From Salimicrobium flavidum (GTDB taxonomy: Bacteria; Bacillota; Bacilli; Bacillales; Halobacillaceae), in assembly GCF_900156645.1 (NCBI RefSeq), contig NZ_FTOC01000001.1:496001-560000 (forward strand): DNA of 64,000 bases. Direction: 5' to 3'. The translations under genes were made by a program, and so were the position numbers. The notes beneath the pieces are model-generated. The model did not search any database, was not told the origin of the DNA, and was given only the letters and a program-made list of their open reading frames with translations. The stretch's first letter is position 1. Every line of letters starts with the position of its first letter. This document shows positions 1 through 8,997 of this stretch, piece by piece.

Positions 1-646
1 GTCCGCAAAGCTCTGCGCAATGTCCCCAGTAAACACCCTCTTCATATGCTTCTAAGTACATGGTATTTTCGTTCCCTCCCGGGTTGGTGTCCATTTTACC
101 TGCAATAGAAGGAACCCAGAACGAATGAATAACATCACTGGATGTCATATCTAAGTAAACGCGTTCACCTGTAGGGATATAAAGATCCTGACTGGTGGAA
201 ACTTCCTGGTCCGGGTAATTGAAGTGCCACCAGTACTGGTTCCCTGTGACTTCAATCGTAATAGAACCATCTTCACTTCGTGGTTGTTCATCTGCAAGAT
301 CGAAGGTGGCCTGTACTGTAGGTACTGCCAGAATGAGAAGCAGCAAAATCGGTATGACCGTCCAGATAATCTCCAGAGATTTGTTACCTTCGGTCTGTTT
401 GGGGATGAAATCTTCCTCCCCTTTTTTACGACGGTAACGGATAAGTACAAAAGTATAAATAGCCATGACGATTACGAAAACAAATAACATTATCGCAATA
501 CTGATCATCATGAGATCAAGTAATAACTCTGCCCCGTACCCTTTCGGTTTAAGCGCACTCAGATTCTCTTCCCCACACCCGGCGAGGAATAATGCTAGCA
601 CGCTGAAAATGAATACAGGACGAAGCTTGCCCATCAAACCTATCAT
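1..646 (-). CDS. ctaC: Cytochrome c oxidase subunit II, CtaC (3' end outside window)
   Basis: Subunit II of the haem-copper terminal oxidase, which receives electrons through its CuA centre on the outer membrane face. The frame opens at ATG 646 behind an AGAGG site and stays open to the left edge, so the C-terminus is missing. A lipoprotein signal with lipobox LAGC lies at about residues 19-24, followed by two membrane segments and the start of the cupredoxin domain, including VTGNQYWWHFNYP and the CuA-type HCAELCG at the edge. It sits 69 bp after ctaB on the same strand, as in the Bacillus ctaBCDEF operon; ctaD is expected beyond the edge. The family call is certain; any C-terminal cytochrome c domain cannot be seen. 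Confidence 0.95.
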   Translation of the reverse strand, partial: MIGLMGKLRPVFIFSVLALFLAGCGEENLSALKPKGYGAELLLDLMMISIAIMLFVFVIVMAIYTFVLIRYRRKKGEEDFIPKQTEGNKSLEIIWTVIPILLLLILAVPTVQATFDLADEQPRSEDGSITIEVTGNQYWWHFNYPDQEVSTSQDLYIPTGERVYLDMTSSDVIHSFWVPSIAGKMDTNPGGNENTMYLEAYEEGVYWGHCAELCG

Positions 647-715
647 GTGAAATACCTCTCTTTCTCTTTTATATTTAAAAAAGTTTATTAATGTGAATCA
701 GGTTTTCACCCAATT

Positions 716-1660
716 TCATACATAAGGAAATGGCATGGTGACAAGCACCATTGTAAGGAATAGTACAGTTAGATAATTGAGCGAGTATATGAACATCCAG
801 GTCGCCCATTTTTTATCATCTTTCATAAAGAACCCTGTAAACGCTAAAGCCAACCATCCGATTGACAGTACATATGCGACCGCAAGGAAAATACCTCCAA
901 GCGACGCAAGGTAAAGAGGTAAAGGCAAAAGACAAGCTACGTAGACGACGATTTGACGTTTCGTCATCCGAAATCCTTTGACCACAGGGAGCATCGGGAT
1001 TCCCGCTTTTTCATAATCATCTTTTTTCTTCATTGCAAGGGCAAGAAAGTGAGGCGTCTGCCAAAGAAACATAATCAGAAACAGAATCCACGCTTCCATG
1101 CGCAGCCCCGGTTCAATGGCGGCCCATCCAATCAAAGGAGGCACTGCCCCTGAGAAACTGCCTACTACCGTATTCAACGTATAGCGGCGTTTAGACCACA
1201 TCGTGTACAGTACTACATATACGAACCAGCCAAAAACTCCCCATAATGCGGCTTCCCAGGACGCAAGTGTCAAGACCAGCACCCCTGCTGCAGAAGTGAT
1301 CACTCCTCCTAAAAGAATCGCTTTCAAAGATATCGTTCCGGTAACAGTAGGGCGTTTTTTCGTACGATCCATGATCGGGTCTATATCCCTGTCATACCAA
1401 TTGTTCAATATACACCCACCGGCTATGACAAGCGCAGTACCGAGCAGAGTCAAAACCAGAGTCATCCACTCATTGACGATAGAAGCACCCGTATAATATA
1501 AAGCGAGCCAAAACCCTGCAAAAGTGGTGATCAGGTTCGAATTGATAATTCCTGTTTTTATTAAACTTTTTATATCCTTAACCAGGGAAGCGTCCTGGCT
1601 TACATCCTTCTCCATGACGTGAGTAGACGCTGATTCAACAGTTCTTGGATTGTCCATCAC
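716..1660 (-). CDS. ctaB: Protohaem IX farnesyltransferase (haem O synthase)
   Basis: UbiA-family membrane prenyltransferase that adds a farnesyl tail to haem B, giving haem O for the oxidase encoded next door. 314 residues, close to the usual length of about 305. Multiple hydrophobic helices and the prenyl-diphosphate binding motif NNWYDRDIDPIMDRT are visible near residue 85, with a second acidic region (KKKDDYEKAGIPMLP) near residue 210. Start is GTG 1660, 8 nt after a GGGGG site; ATG at 1657 is equally possible. First gene of the cta run. In B. subtilis ctaA is divergent from ctaB; here no ctaA lies between ctaB and pyc. Confidence 0.95.
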   Translation of the reverse strand: MMDNPRTVESASTHVMEKDVSQDASLVKDIKSLIKTGIINSNLITTFAGFWLALYYTGASIVNEWMTLVLTLLGTALVIAGGCILNNWYDRDIDPIMDRTKKRPTVTGTISLKAILLGGVITSAAGVLVLTLASWEAALWGVFGWFVYVVLYTMWSKRRYTLNTVVGSFSGAVPPLIGWAAIEPGLRMEAWILFLIMFLWQTPHFLALAMKKKDDYEKAGIPMLPVVKGFRMTKRQIVVYVACLLPLPLYLASLGGIFLAVAYVLSIGWLALAFTGFFMKDDKKWATWMFIYSLNYLTVLFLTMVLVTMPFPYV

Positions 1661-1741
1661 TTATAATTCCCCCTTCTGCCTTCTGTCCTTCAAACAAAAG
1701 TTACAGAAATAATAATCACTGACATAAGAAACATCAAAACA

Positions 1742-1783
1742 ATTGTATCATGTAACCCCTATTCTATCTATTTAATAAATAGA
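1742..1783 (-). promoter_or_regulatory. Probable ctaB promoter region with palindrome
   Basis: Read on the minus strand there is an extended -10, TGATACAAT (1742-1750), about 80 bp before ctaB. Just upstream lies a perfect 7-1-7 palindrome, CTATTTAATAAATAG (1768-1782), and two direct TTTTACATA copies follow near 1820-1840. The -35 is poor, which fits an activated promoter. The regulator is unknown; ResD control is known for cta genes in B. subtilis but I see no clear ResD box. Confidence 0.35.
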
Positions 1784-1899
1784 ATTTTATATAAATGTGA
1801 CGGGAATGTGAAAAAAGTATGTAAAACATATGTAAAATGTGAGGACTTATTTATTTTTATCAAAGTCCGAACCATTTTGCAAGAAGTCTTTTCATAACA

Positions 1900-1926
1900 A
1901 CAACCTAGCCTAACAGACTAGGTTGT
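1900..1926 (-). terminator. Probable terminator of pyc
   Basis: A 9-bp perfect stem (ACAACCTAG/CTAGGTTGT) with a 9-nt loop lies 6 bp after the pyc stop. On the minus strand it is followed by TGTTATG rather than a strong T run, so efficiency is uncertain. Confidence 0.6.
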
Positions 1927-1931
1927 GCCAT

Positions 1932-4900
1932 TTATTCAAATTCAATCAATAAATCACTGACATGGATGGCATCATTATCAGATACATAAATGTCTTTGAT
2001 CGTACCCTCGTAAGGTGCCTGGACCGTCGTTTCCATTTTCATCGCTTCTGTAATCATCAAATGATCACCCTTTTTGACCTTCTCCCCTTTTTCAGCAATC
2101 ACTTTGATCACTGTTCCCGGCATGCTTGCACCGATGTGTTTTTCATTGGTTTTATCTGCCTGGGGACGTGTAGCGACAGTCGCTTTGACATTATTATCCT
2201 TAATCACCACTTCTCTGGGTTGACCGTTAAGTTCGAAGTAAACGGTTCTAGTACCGTCCACCTGAGCTTCTCCTATCGAAACTAGCTTGACAATCAGTGT
2301 TTTCCCCTGCTCGATCTCAACCTCTATTTCTTCTCCGAGTCGCATACCGTAAAAGAATGTCGGAGTAGCCAGCACGGACATATCGCCGTATTGTTCAATG
2401 AACTTCTGGTAGTCCATGAACACTTTCGGATAAAGGGCATAACTAATCATATCAAAGCTTGTTACTTGTCGATCCAATTTATGGAACAGGGTCTCTTTTA
2501 AATCTTTGAAATCGACAGGTTCAAGAAATTTCCCGGGTCTATCTATGACCGGTTCCTTCCCTTTCAGAATTATCCGCTGAAGTTCCGTAGGAAAACCCTG
2601 GTAAGGCTGGCCAAGATACCCTTGGAAGAACTCTATTACACTATCAGGGAAATCGATCGTTTCCCCCTTTTCATAGACCTCATCCTCATTCAAGTCGTTT
2701 TGTACCATGAACAGAGCCATATCTCCCACCACTTTCGATGACGGGGTCACTTTAACGATATCTCCGAACATATCGTTGACCCGGCGGTACATCCTCTTGA
2801 CTTCATCCCAACGATCAGCGAGACCTACTGCTTTTGCCTGCTGTTGTAGATTCGAGTATTGCCCGCCCGGCATTTCGTGATCATACACTTCTGTATGAGG
2901 AGCACGCATACCGCTCTCGAAATCATTATAATAATTCCGCACATCTTCCCAATAGTGGCCCAATTGCTCATACGCGTCTATATCTACCTGAGGTTTACGC
3001 TCGTTCCCTTCCAGTGCATAGTATAAGCTATTTGCACTTGGTTGGGAGGTAAGGCCAGCCATAGACCCTGTAGCGACATCTACAACATCTACACCTGCCT
3101 CTACAGCGCGTGCGTAGGTATAGGTGCCGTTGCCGCTAGTGTCATGTGTATGAAGGTGCACTGGAATCGTTATGTTTTCCTTCAACGCATTGATCAGCTG
3201 GTAAGCCGCTTCAGGCTTTAATAAACCGGCCATATCTTTGATTCCTAAAATATGTGCCCCGGCTTCTTCGAGTTCTTTTGCCACTTTTATATAGTAATCC
3301 AAGTCGTACTTCGAGCGTTCCGAGTCCAGAATATCGCCTGTATAACACATAGCCGCTTCCGCTACCTTTCCGCTTCTCCGGACAGCTTCAATCGCTGGTT
3401 TCATTCCTTCGACCCAATTGAGGCTGTCGAATATACGGAACACATCGATTCCCGCACTGGCACTCTTATCCACGAATTCATTAATAAGATTATCCGGATA
3501 ATTTTTATAACCTACGGCATTCGAAGCACGGAGAAGCATTTGAAAAAGTACATTCGGAGCTTTTTCCCTTAAAGTGAGGAGTCGGGACCATGGATCTTCA
3601 TTAAGGAAGCGGTAAGAAACATCAAATGTCGCTCCTCCCCACATCTCCATGGAAAAAAGTTCTGGCAACAATCTGACGGTAGGTTCTGCGATAGTTTCAA
3701 GATCTTTGGTTCGTACTCTTGTAGCCAGAAGAGACTGATGAGCATCACGGAAAGTCGTATCTGTAAGAAGGACTTCCTTTTGTTGTTTCAACCATTCGGC
3801 CAGTGCCTCCGGACCCTTCTCATCCAAAATCTGCTTTGTCCCTTTCGGAATATGCTTGGTATAAGAAACTTCCGGAATTCTCGGCTCTGAAAAATTCGGT
3901 TTCTTCCTACCGCCTTCCCCGTCATATCCATTAATGGTTTTATCTGCTATATGATGAAGCATTTTCGTCCCACGGTCCTTCCTTTTCGGAAAGACGAACA
4001 GCTCAGGAGAACTGTCGATGAACGTTGTATCATACTTACCATTGATGAACTGGCTGTGCTGAATAACGTTCTGAAGAAACGGAATATTTGTTTTTATACC
4101 GCGGATACGGAACTCCTTAAGATTTCTCACCATCTTTTGAGAAGCCTGTTCGAACGTCAATGCCCATGTCGATAATTTCACGAGTAGGGAATCATAATAG
4201 GGAGAGATGACCGCTCCTTGAAAACCGTTCCCTGCATCCAGGCGAACGCCGAAACCTCCTCCTGTCCGATAAGCCATGATTTTACCGGTATCCGGCATGA
4301 AATTGTTCAGAGGATCTTCCGTAGTGACACGTGATTGAATCGCATATCCATAAGTAGTGATATCCTCTTGCGCGGGAATACCTATAGAGCTTTCATGAAG
4401 ATTACGTCCTTCCGCAACTTTAATCTGCGTCTGAACTATATCAACACCAGTAATCATTTCTGTAATCGTATGTTCCACCTGAACGCGTGGATTTACTTCG
4501 ATAAAGAAAAACTCTTCATTTGTCACCAGAAATTCTACTGTACCAGCGTTCAGATACTCTACGTTCGTCATCAATTTGACTGCGGCATCACAAATCTCTT
4601 TTCTCAATTCCTCCGAGAGGGATACGCTTGGGGCGATTTCCACCACTTTCTGGTGCCTGCGTTGTACAGAACAATCACGTTCGTACAGGTGCACGATGTT
4701 CCCATCTTCATCTCCAATAATCTGCACTTCTATGTGTTTCGGTTTTTCTATGAGCTTCTCGACGTACACTTCATCACTGCCAAAAGCAGCTTTCGCTTCA
4801 CTTCTAGCCCGGTCGAACGCATCTTCAAGGTTCTCAGGCTTTCTGACTATCCGCATACCTCGGCCGCCGCCTCCCATTGAGGCTTTTATAATGATAGGAT

Positions 4901-5375
4901 AGCCATTTTCATTACCGAAATTACGAACGTCCTCGATACCATTCACGGGTTCGTCTGTACCAGGGATCACAGGAATACCTGCGTCAATCGCCTGTTCCCG
5001 AGCTTTGACCTTATCTCCGAACATTTCTAATTGTCTACTCCCGGGACCGATGAATTTTATTCCTTCCTCTTCACAGCGCTTCGCGAAGTGAATGTTTTCT
5101 GATAAAAATCCATAACCGGGATGAATCGCATCTACCCCTACATTTTTAGCTACTTCTATAATATTTTCAATATCAAGATAGGCATCAATCGGCTTCTTCC
5201 CTTTTCCGATCAAGTAAGCTTCGTCCGCTTTGTATCTGTGGAATGCGCCTGTGTCTTCCTGGGAATAAACAGCTACTGTACGTATATCAAGTTCTGTGCA
5301 TGCTCGGAACACTCGGATCGCAATTTCCCCGCGATTTGCTACAAGTACTTTTTCGATGTTTTTCAGTTCTGCCAT
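1932..5375 (-). CDS. pyc: Pyruvate carboxylase
   Basis: Biotin enzyme that carboxylates pyruvate to oxaloacetate to refill the citric acid cycle. 1147 residues, the normal single-chain length. Domains in order: biotin carboxylase (about 5-460, with the ATP-grasp glycine loop MGGGGRGMR and the EVNPRVQVEHT motif), carboxyltransferase (about 530-800, DTTFRDAHQSLLATR and GIKDMAGLL), tetramerisation region, and biotin carrier domain with biotinyl lysine K1113 in EAMKMET. Start ATG 5375 follows a GAGGAG site. It overlaps the end of ftsW by 13 bp, suggesting coupled translation. B. subtilis has the same ftsW-pycA order. Confidence 0.98.
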   Translation of the reverse strand: MAELKNIEKVLVANRGEIAIRVFRACTELDIRTVAVYSQEDTGAFHRYKADEAYLIGKGKKPIDAYLDIENIIEVAKNVGVDAIHPGYGFLSENIHFAKRCEEEGIKFIGPGSRQLEMFGDKVKAREQAIDAGIPVIPGTDEPVNGIEDVRNFGNENGYPIIIKASMGGGGRGMRIVRKPENLEDAFDRARSEAKAAFGSDEVYVEKLIEKPKHIEVQIIGDEDGNIVHLYERDCSVQRRHQKVVEIAPSVSLSEELRKEICDAAVKLMTNVEYLNAGTVEFLVTNEEFFFIEVNPRVQVEHTITEMITGVDIVQTQIKVAEGRNLHESSIGIPAQEDITTYGYAIQSRVTTEDPLNNFMPDTGKIMAYRTGGGFGVRLDAGNGFQGAVISPYYDSLLVKLSTWALTFEQASQKMVRNLKEFRIRGIKTNIPFLQNVIQHSQFINGKYDTTFIDSSPELFVFPKRKDRGTKMLHHIADKTINGYDGEGGRKKPNFSEPRIPEVSYTKHIPKGTKQILDEKGPEALAEWLKQQKEVLLTDTTFRDAHQSLLATRVRTKDLETIAEPTVRLLPELFSMEMWGGATFDVSYRFLNEDPWSRLLTLREKAPNVLFQMLLRASNAVGYKNYPDNLINEFVDKSASAGIDVFRIFDSLNWVEGMKPAIEAVRRSGKVAEAAMCYTGDILDSERSKYDLDYYIKVAKELEEAGAHILGIKDMAGLLKPEAAYQLINALKENITIPVHLHTHDTSGNGTYTYARAVEAGVDVVDVATGSMAGLTSQPSANSLYYALEGNERKPQVDIDAYEQLGHYWEDVRNYYNDFESGMRAPHTEVYDHEMPGGQYSNLQQQAKAVGLADRWDEVKRMYRRVNDMFGDIVKVTPSSKVVGDMALFMVQNDLNEDEVYEKGETIDFPDSVIEFFQGYLGQPYQGFPTELQRIILKGKEPVIDRPGKFLEPVDFKDLKETLFHKLDRQVTSFDMISYALYPKVFMDYQKFIEQYGDMSVLATPTFFYGMRLGEEIEVEIEQGKTLIVKLVSIGEAQVDGTRTVYFELNGQPREVVIKDNNVKATVATRPQADKTNEKHIGASMPGTVIKVIAEKGEKVKKGDHLMITEAMKMETTVQAPYEGTIKDIYVSDNDAIHVSDLLIEFE

Positions 5376-6553
5376 GATTTCACTCCTCGATTTTTAGTAT
5401 ACGATTCATTATTCGAAGTTGCAGTGGTCTTCTCTTTCACCTCTTTTTCTTCACTGTGGTGCACGCCTCTTGCTACACTATTCAACATACCTGCAGCCAA
5501 CATGAAAATAAGTAAAGCTGATCCTCCATAACTTACAAAAGGTAGTGGTACACCCGTTATAGGAAGCAAACCGCTCATTGCTCCGAGATTTATGAAAGCC
5601 TGAATGGCTATCATCGAAGAAATCCCGATAGCAAGCAGCGACCCGAATGGATCCCCACATTTTTTAGCAATGTACAATCCACGCAATACGATAAGAGATA
5701 GCAGTCCAATAATTATCAGAACGCCTATGAACCCTAACTCTTCAGCAATCACCGCCATGATGAAATCTGTATGGGGTTCCGGCAGATACCCCAGTTTCTG
5801 GACACCTTGGCCGAGGCCTTCTCCAAACCACCCTCCTGTTCCAATTGCGATATAGGATTGAATCAGATGGTACCCATCAGAGGCAGGAGTTTCAAATGGC
5901 TGGTAAGCTCCTGTGAACCTTGAGGCTCTCTCTTCTGTAATCATCTGCTGACTGGCAAAAACCGTAACCAGCAGGATGCCCCCTACAAGAATGGACATAT
6001 GCTTGATTCTGATACCGGAGGAGATTACGATACTTGCTGCTATCATAGCTACAACCGCAGCTGTACCAATGTCAGGCTGCATTATAATCAATCCCAGTAA
6101 CAAAGCAGTCAAATACAGGGGCGGTAAGACACCTCTTGTGAAATTATCTATGTAAGACTGCTTCTTAGCATAAACGGAAGCAAGGTAAAGAATCAGCCCT
6201 ATCTTCACAAACTCCGCAGGCTGGATACTGAATCCTCCAAATACATACCATGAATTAGCGTTGTTTCTTGATTCTCCAAAAACAAACAGACCAGCTAACG
6301 ACAGAACCATAATAAGAACTGTCAATTTCACAAATCGTCGATACTGTCTGTAGGGTATAAACGCTGCCACAAGGAAAACGACCAACCCTATCGCCGCCCA
6401 CTGCAGCTGCTTCACTAGAAAATGATTCGGTGCTACATCGAATTTGACAGGAGCATCCACCATACTGGCACTATATATCATCACTGTTCCGAAACCGATC
6501 AGAACAAGTGGCGCAAACATTAGAGTGAAGTCCAACGATTTCCATCTTTTCAT
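5363..6553 (-). CDS. ftsW: SEDS cell-division glycosyltransferase FtsW
   Basis: Polytopic SEDS-family peptidoglycan polymerase of the division septum, working with a class B penicillin-binding protein. 396 residues from the chosen ATG at 6553 (AGGA 9 nt before); the frame can be extended upstream to 6619 but those starts lack a ribosome site. About ten membrane helices and the SEDS signatures NANSWYVFGGFSIQPAEFVK and PLPFVSYGGSALL are present. A hydrophilic tail of about 30 residues ends inside the pyc start. FtsW is preferred over RodA because of the ylaN-ftsW-pyc neighbourhood; sequence alone separates these less well. Confidence 0.9.
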   Translation of the reverse strand: MKRWKSLDFTLMFAPLVLIGFGTVMIYSASMVDAPVKFDVAPNHFLVKQLQWAAIGLVVFLVAAFIPYRQYRRFVKLTVLIMVLSLAGLFVFGESRNNANSWYVFGGFSIQPAEFVKIGLILYLASVYAKKQSYIDNFTRGVLPPLYLTALLLGLIIMQPDIGTAAVVAMIAASIVISSGIRIKHMSILVGGILLVTVFASQQMITEERASRFTGAYQPFETPASDGYHLIQSYIAIGTGGWFGEGLGQGVQKLGYLPEPHTDFIMAVIAEELGFIGVLIIIGLLSLIVLRGLYIAKKCGDPFGSLLAIGISSMIAIQAFINLGAMSGLLPITGVPLPFVSYGGSALLIFMLAAGMLNSVARGVHHSEEKEVKEKTTATSNNESYTKNRGVKSWQN

Positions 6554-6652
6554 ATATCTCATTCCTAACGTTAAACCATTTAATTTTCTGAATACGTTCA
6601 TTTGTACAAAAAAGCTCAAATTACAACAGAAGGTCGCAATTTGAGCTGTTAT

Positions 6653-6934
6653 TTATGACCGTTGAGATGCTTCATGTAAAACATTCAATTGTTTTTCCAA
6701 GTCATCAAGCAAGTCCTTGCCCTCAGCTTCAGTAATAAGATTCAATCGCACCGCAAAATCGATTTCACGGGATAAACCGAACATTTGAGTATCTAGTACT
6801 TCCTCATATAGAGGACATTGAGGCATGGTCAAATTATCCATCTGTACTTTAATCAGTTGAAGAATTCTATCTGCATCCGCTTTAAGAAGGGCATATGCTT
6901 TTTCACGGTGATCCACCGCCACATCAGATAACAT
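6653..6934 (-). CDS. ylaN: YlaN family protein (UPF0358)
   Basis: Small cytosolic helical protein, 93 residues from ATG 6934, which sits behind a strong GGGGGAG site. The frame extends upstream to 7000, but that extension has no homologous character. Conserved features are [20 protein letters not shown] near the N-terminus and [16 protein letters not shown]. YlaN is essential in B. subtilis under normal iron, and in Staphylococcus aureus it has been reported to bind iron and relieve Fur repression; the same role here is inferred. It lies 99 bp upstream of ftsW on the same strand and probably shares its transcript. Confidence 0.92.
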   Translation of the reverse strand: MLSDVAVDHREKAYALLKADADRILQLIKVQMDNLTMPQCPLYEEVLDTQMFGLSREIDFAVRLNLITEAEGKDLLDDLEKQLNVLHEASQRS

Positions 6935-7080
6935 CCAACTCCCCCTCATCTTAGACATTCTTTCATTTATAGTATCGCTTCTATAGAAAAATTGCAACAA
7001 ATCGATGAATCAAACACTCTTCCATTATAGCAAAAAAATCATTTCTCCGCGAGAGAATTCAATGACATAATGAAATCGGT

Positions 7081-7086
7081 TATAAT
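7081..7086 (+). promoter_or_regulatory. Likely -10 box for the ylaL-like gene
   Basis: TATAAT at 7081-7086 lies 48 bp before the ATG. The best -35 at 17-bp spacing (TTCAAT) is poor. No other promoter-like element is visible in the ylaN/ylaL divergent gap. Confidence 0.4.
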
Positions 7087-7133
7087 GTCTGCTATGATAA
7101 AAATCAGAGTGAAAAAGAAAGGTGGTTGCATCC

Positions 7134-7628
7134 ATGATTGTACAAATCATCGGGAAGGTTACTTATCCGATTACTCTCGATCCTACAGTATGGATATTTG
7201 ATGATCGTAAACGTACTTTTTCTGAAGTGTTCGGAGAAGGAATCAGCACCGGAGAAGAACAGGAAATTGATGAGTTAAGGGAGCAGGCCGAACGATTCAA
7301 TCGTGCTATGTATCAGCAGAAGGTCAGCCCTCCGGTCAATAAAAGCGTGAACCGCTACGAGAAGGAACGGGCAATCAAAGGTACTTTCCTTATGCCTTTG
7401 TTACCATTTTTATATACTAGTGAAATCAGCGATGAGGCTAAAACAGCTGTTTTAGAAACTTCAGATGGCGACATCTCTATCACCACTGAAAAAATACGTG
7501 ATTCCTACGCTTTATTTGCTGAAAAAGGGAAACCTTTAAAAGAAGATGGACCCATCCACATATATTTTGGTGATGAATCTAACCTGAACGATCCCATCAC
7601 AGGTGTGAAAAAAATACGTTTCGAATAA
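7134..7628 (+). CDS. ylaL: YlaL-like conserved protein of unknown function
   Basis: 164 residues from ATG 7134, placed 9 nt after AAAGGTGG; an in-frame GTG at 7122 is part of that ribosome site and is unlikely. It begins MIVQIIGKVTYPITLDPTVW, an N-terminus I recognise from Bacillus YlaL, which also neighbours ylaN. No signal peptide, membrane segment or catalytic motif is visible; the middle is charged and probably helical, and the C-terminal half looks like a small beta-rich domain (GPIHIYFGDE). Divergent from ylaN. The function is not known to me. Confidence 0.8.
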   Translation: MIVQIIGKVTYPITLDPTVWIFDDRKRTFSEVFGEGISTGEEQEIDELREQAERFNRAMYQQKVSPPVNKSVNRYEKERAIKGTFLMPLLPFLYTSEISDEAKTAVLETSDGDISITTEKIRDSYALFAEKGKPLKEDGPIHIYFGDESNLNDPITGVKKIRFE

Positions 7629-7670
7629 AAAGTTTCAACTTATCAGAGGGTATGTTGTCAGTGCCCTTTT

Positions 7671-7712
7671 AAAAAAGGCTTATCCCACCAACAGGTAGGA
7701 TAAGCCTTTTTT
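7671..7712. terminator. Bidirectional terminator, ylaL-like / 95-aa gene
   Basis: A 15-bp perfect stem (AAAAAAGGCTTATCC with GGATAAGCCTTTTTT) and a 12-nt loop between convergent genes. T runs are present on both strands. Confidence 0.9.
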
Positions 7713-7715
7713 AAA

Positions 7716-8003
7716 TTAATCTTCGTGACGGCTTTTTTCAAGGATTTCCCTTTCTTTCTCCGTCAGCTCATTATAATATTGAACGCCAAATTGCGAGCCT
7801 TCCGAAACCATTTTGGCATTTTGCAGGTTATCTGCTTCCGGGTCCCCGGCTTCACGGATCGGCATATCATTCGAGTCGCTCGTGCTGTTCAGTTGCTTAA
7901 CTTTTTCCGTCAATTGTGTACGACGTTCATCATCATACATTAAGTATGCAGCAGCTCCACCTGTTATAGCTCCTGCCAGTGCTATCTTCCAACGTTTTCT
8001 CAC
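7716..8003 (-). CDS. Small membrane-anchored hypothetical protein
   Basis: 95 residues from GTG 8003, 5 nt after AGGGTGG; a nearby ATG is followed at once by a stop and cannot be used. The N-terminus (MRKRWKIALAGAITGGAAAY) is a short positively charged anchor with a glycine/alanine-rich helix, like YtxH-type proteins. The rest is hydrophilic and acidic with a C-terminal helix. In B. subtilis this interval holds ylaJ/ylaK, which this does not resemble. Function unknown. Confidence 0.75.
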   Translation of the reverse strand: MRKRWKIALAGAITGGAAAYLMYDDERRTQLTEKVKQLNSTSDSNDMPIREAGDPEADNLQNAKMVSEGSQFGVQYYNELTEKEREILEKSRHED

Positions 8004-8105
8004 ATTACCACCCTTTCATTCATGCTACAATTACTCTTCCCCATTATACACCATTCAAACTTCTTCAACACTACTTATATTATGTAGGAATACATACTCC
8101 CTCTG

Positions 8106-8114
8106 TGATACAAT
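8106..8114 (+). promoter_or_regulatory. Extended -10 promoter of ylaI
   Basis: TGATACAAT (extended -10 with TACAAT at 8109-8114) lies about 20 bp before the ylaI start. No convincing -35 is visible, as is common for extended -10 promoters. The transcript leader would be very short. Confidence 0.5.
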
Positions 8115-8134
8115 GAAAAAAAGAGGTGATGGAA

Positions 8135-8338
8135 ATGCGCGTACAATGCGTTTTATGTGACGATATAGAATCCATCGATAGTAAAAGCCTTCAGGCAAAG
8201 AGACTTCGGAACCGCAGAAACTCAACATATATGTGTCAAACCTGTCATGACCGCATTGCCGCTAATACAGCAAAACGGATCAATACAGGGAAATTTATTT
8301 TTCGCCGAGAAATTAAAAATGAACATTACCTTTCCTGA
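8135..8338 (+). CDS. ylaI: YlaI family zinc-ribbon protein (DUF2197)
   Basis: 67-residue cytosolic protein from ATG 8135, preceded by AAGAGGTGATGG. Two cysteine pairs, CVLC near the N-terminus and CQTC in the middle, form a probable zinc knuckle. The conserved SLQAKRLRNR and MCQTCHDRIA segments match B. subtilis YlaI. It lies opposite ylaH, as in other Bacillaceae. The function is not established; a nucleic-acid or protein binding role is only suggested by the zinc ribbon. Confidence 0.85.
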   Translation: MRVQCVLCDDIESIDSKSLQAKRLRNRRNSTYMCQTCHDRIAANTAKRINTGKFIFRREIKNEHYLS

Positions 8339-8350
8339 TGATGGATTACG

Positions 8351-8386
8351 AATAAAAGCCTTCCCTTTTTCGGGAAGGCTTTTATT
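8351..8386. terminator. Bidirectional terminator, ylaI / ylaH
   Basis: A 15-bp stem (AATAAAAGCCTTCCC with its complement) and a 6-nt loop lie between the convergent genes. The ylaH stop codon (8382-8384) falls inside the right arm. Confidence 0.88.
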
Positions 8387-8753
8387 GTGGCTGTCTCTCT
8401 TTACGTTCTCTCGACAGTCGTAGCCTGTAGAGTCCTAAAACTATCGAGGATGCGACCAGACTTTCCGCAAGAGGCAGATTTAACCCTAGCATCAAAGTAA
8501 GAATAAACGTCCCGATGACGAGCACTGTATAGACGACCACATTTTTCAGAAGCGGAAGCTTTTTGGCGAAACCGAGCTTGAAAGTAATAACCGTCAGTAT
8601 AACTATAGTGATATACAACCAGAAAAAGCTTTGAAACAAGGAAGATGCTTCCGCCGGATTATTCAAATTCACTTCCGGACCAAGACCCTTGAAAAAAAAG
8701 TCGGCTACAGGCCACAAATCATCCGGAACCCGTAGTGTAGATGTCGCTTGCAT
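8382..8753 (-). CDS. ylaH: YlaH-like membrane protein
   Basis: 123-residue integral membrane protein with three hydrophobic stretches (about residues 40-60, 70-90 and 93-110) and a basic C-terminus (LYRLRLSRERKERQPQ) that would face the cytoplasm. It matches the YlaH-like family of Bacillaceae in length, topology and position next to ylaI. Function unknown. In B. subtilis the translation GTPase gene typA precedes ylaH; here there is no typA, only the small ylaF-like gene on the other strand. Confidence 0.85.
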   Translation of the reverse strand: MQATSTLRVPDDLWPVADFFFKGLGPEVNLNNPAEASSLFQSFFWLYITIVILTVITFKLGFAKKLPLLKNVVVYTVLVIGTFILTLMLGLNLPLAESLVASSIVLGLYRLRLSRERKERQPQ

Positions 8754-8880
8754 GTTGCTTCCCCCTCTGTTTCATCTTCTCCCATCATACTAAAATTCTA
8801 TCTTTTATGCTAGTTGTTTAAGTTTCAGAAAGAATAATTTATACTTATAAAGAATGGCTTTGTAGAAACTTTGTCCATAA

Positions 8881-8997
8881 TTTTTCTACGCTTCAGGAAT
8901 ATACTCTCCTGAAGCCGATCCAGAGAAAGGGCCAGTAACCGCAGTAATCGTACAACTGGGAAACGACAAGCAAAAAATCAATGAGCCGAAAGAATAG
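8881..8997 (+). pseudogene. Start-less open frame, possible gene remnant
   Basis: A stop-to-stop frame of 38 codons that reads like protein (ASGIYSPEADPEKGPVTA, then VIVQLGNDKQKINEPKE) but has no ATG, GTG or TTG. It ends in the ribosome site of the ylaF-like gene. It could be the tail of a gene lost between ylaH and ylaF, or chance. It does not resemble the end of TypA. Confidence 0.3.

Noticed and set aside
151-450. 99-codon frame on the minus strand within ctaC
   Set aside because: Out of frame with the CtaC reading, which carries lipobox, membrane helices and CuA motifs and runs to the edge.
4335-4880. Plus-strand open frames inside pyc
   Set aside because: Antisense to the biotin carboxylase domain; no family likeness and no ribosome site.
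7071-7084. CRE-like TGAAATCGGTTATA before the ylaL-like gene
   Set aside because: The conserved CA at the end is TA, and the site overlaps the -10; a single near match is not enough.
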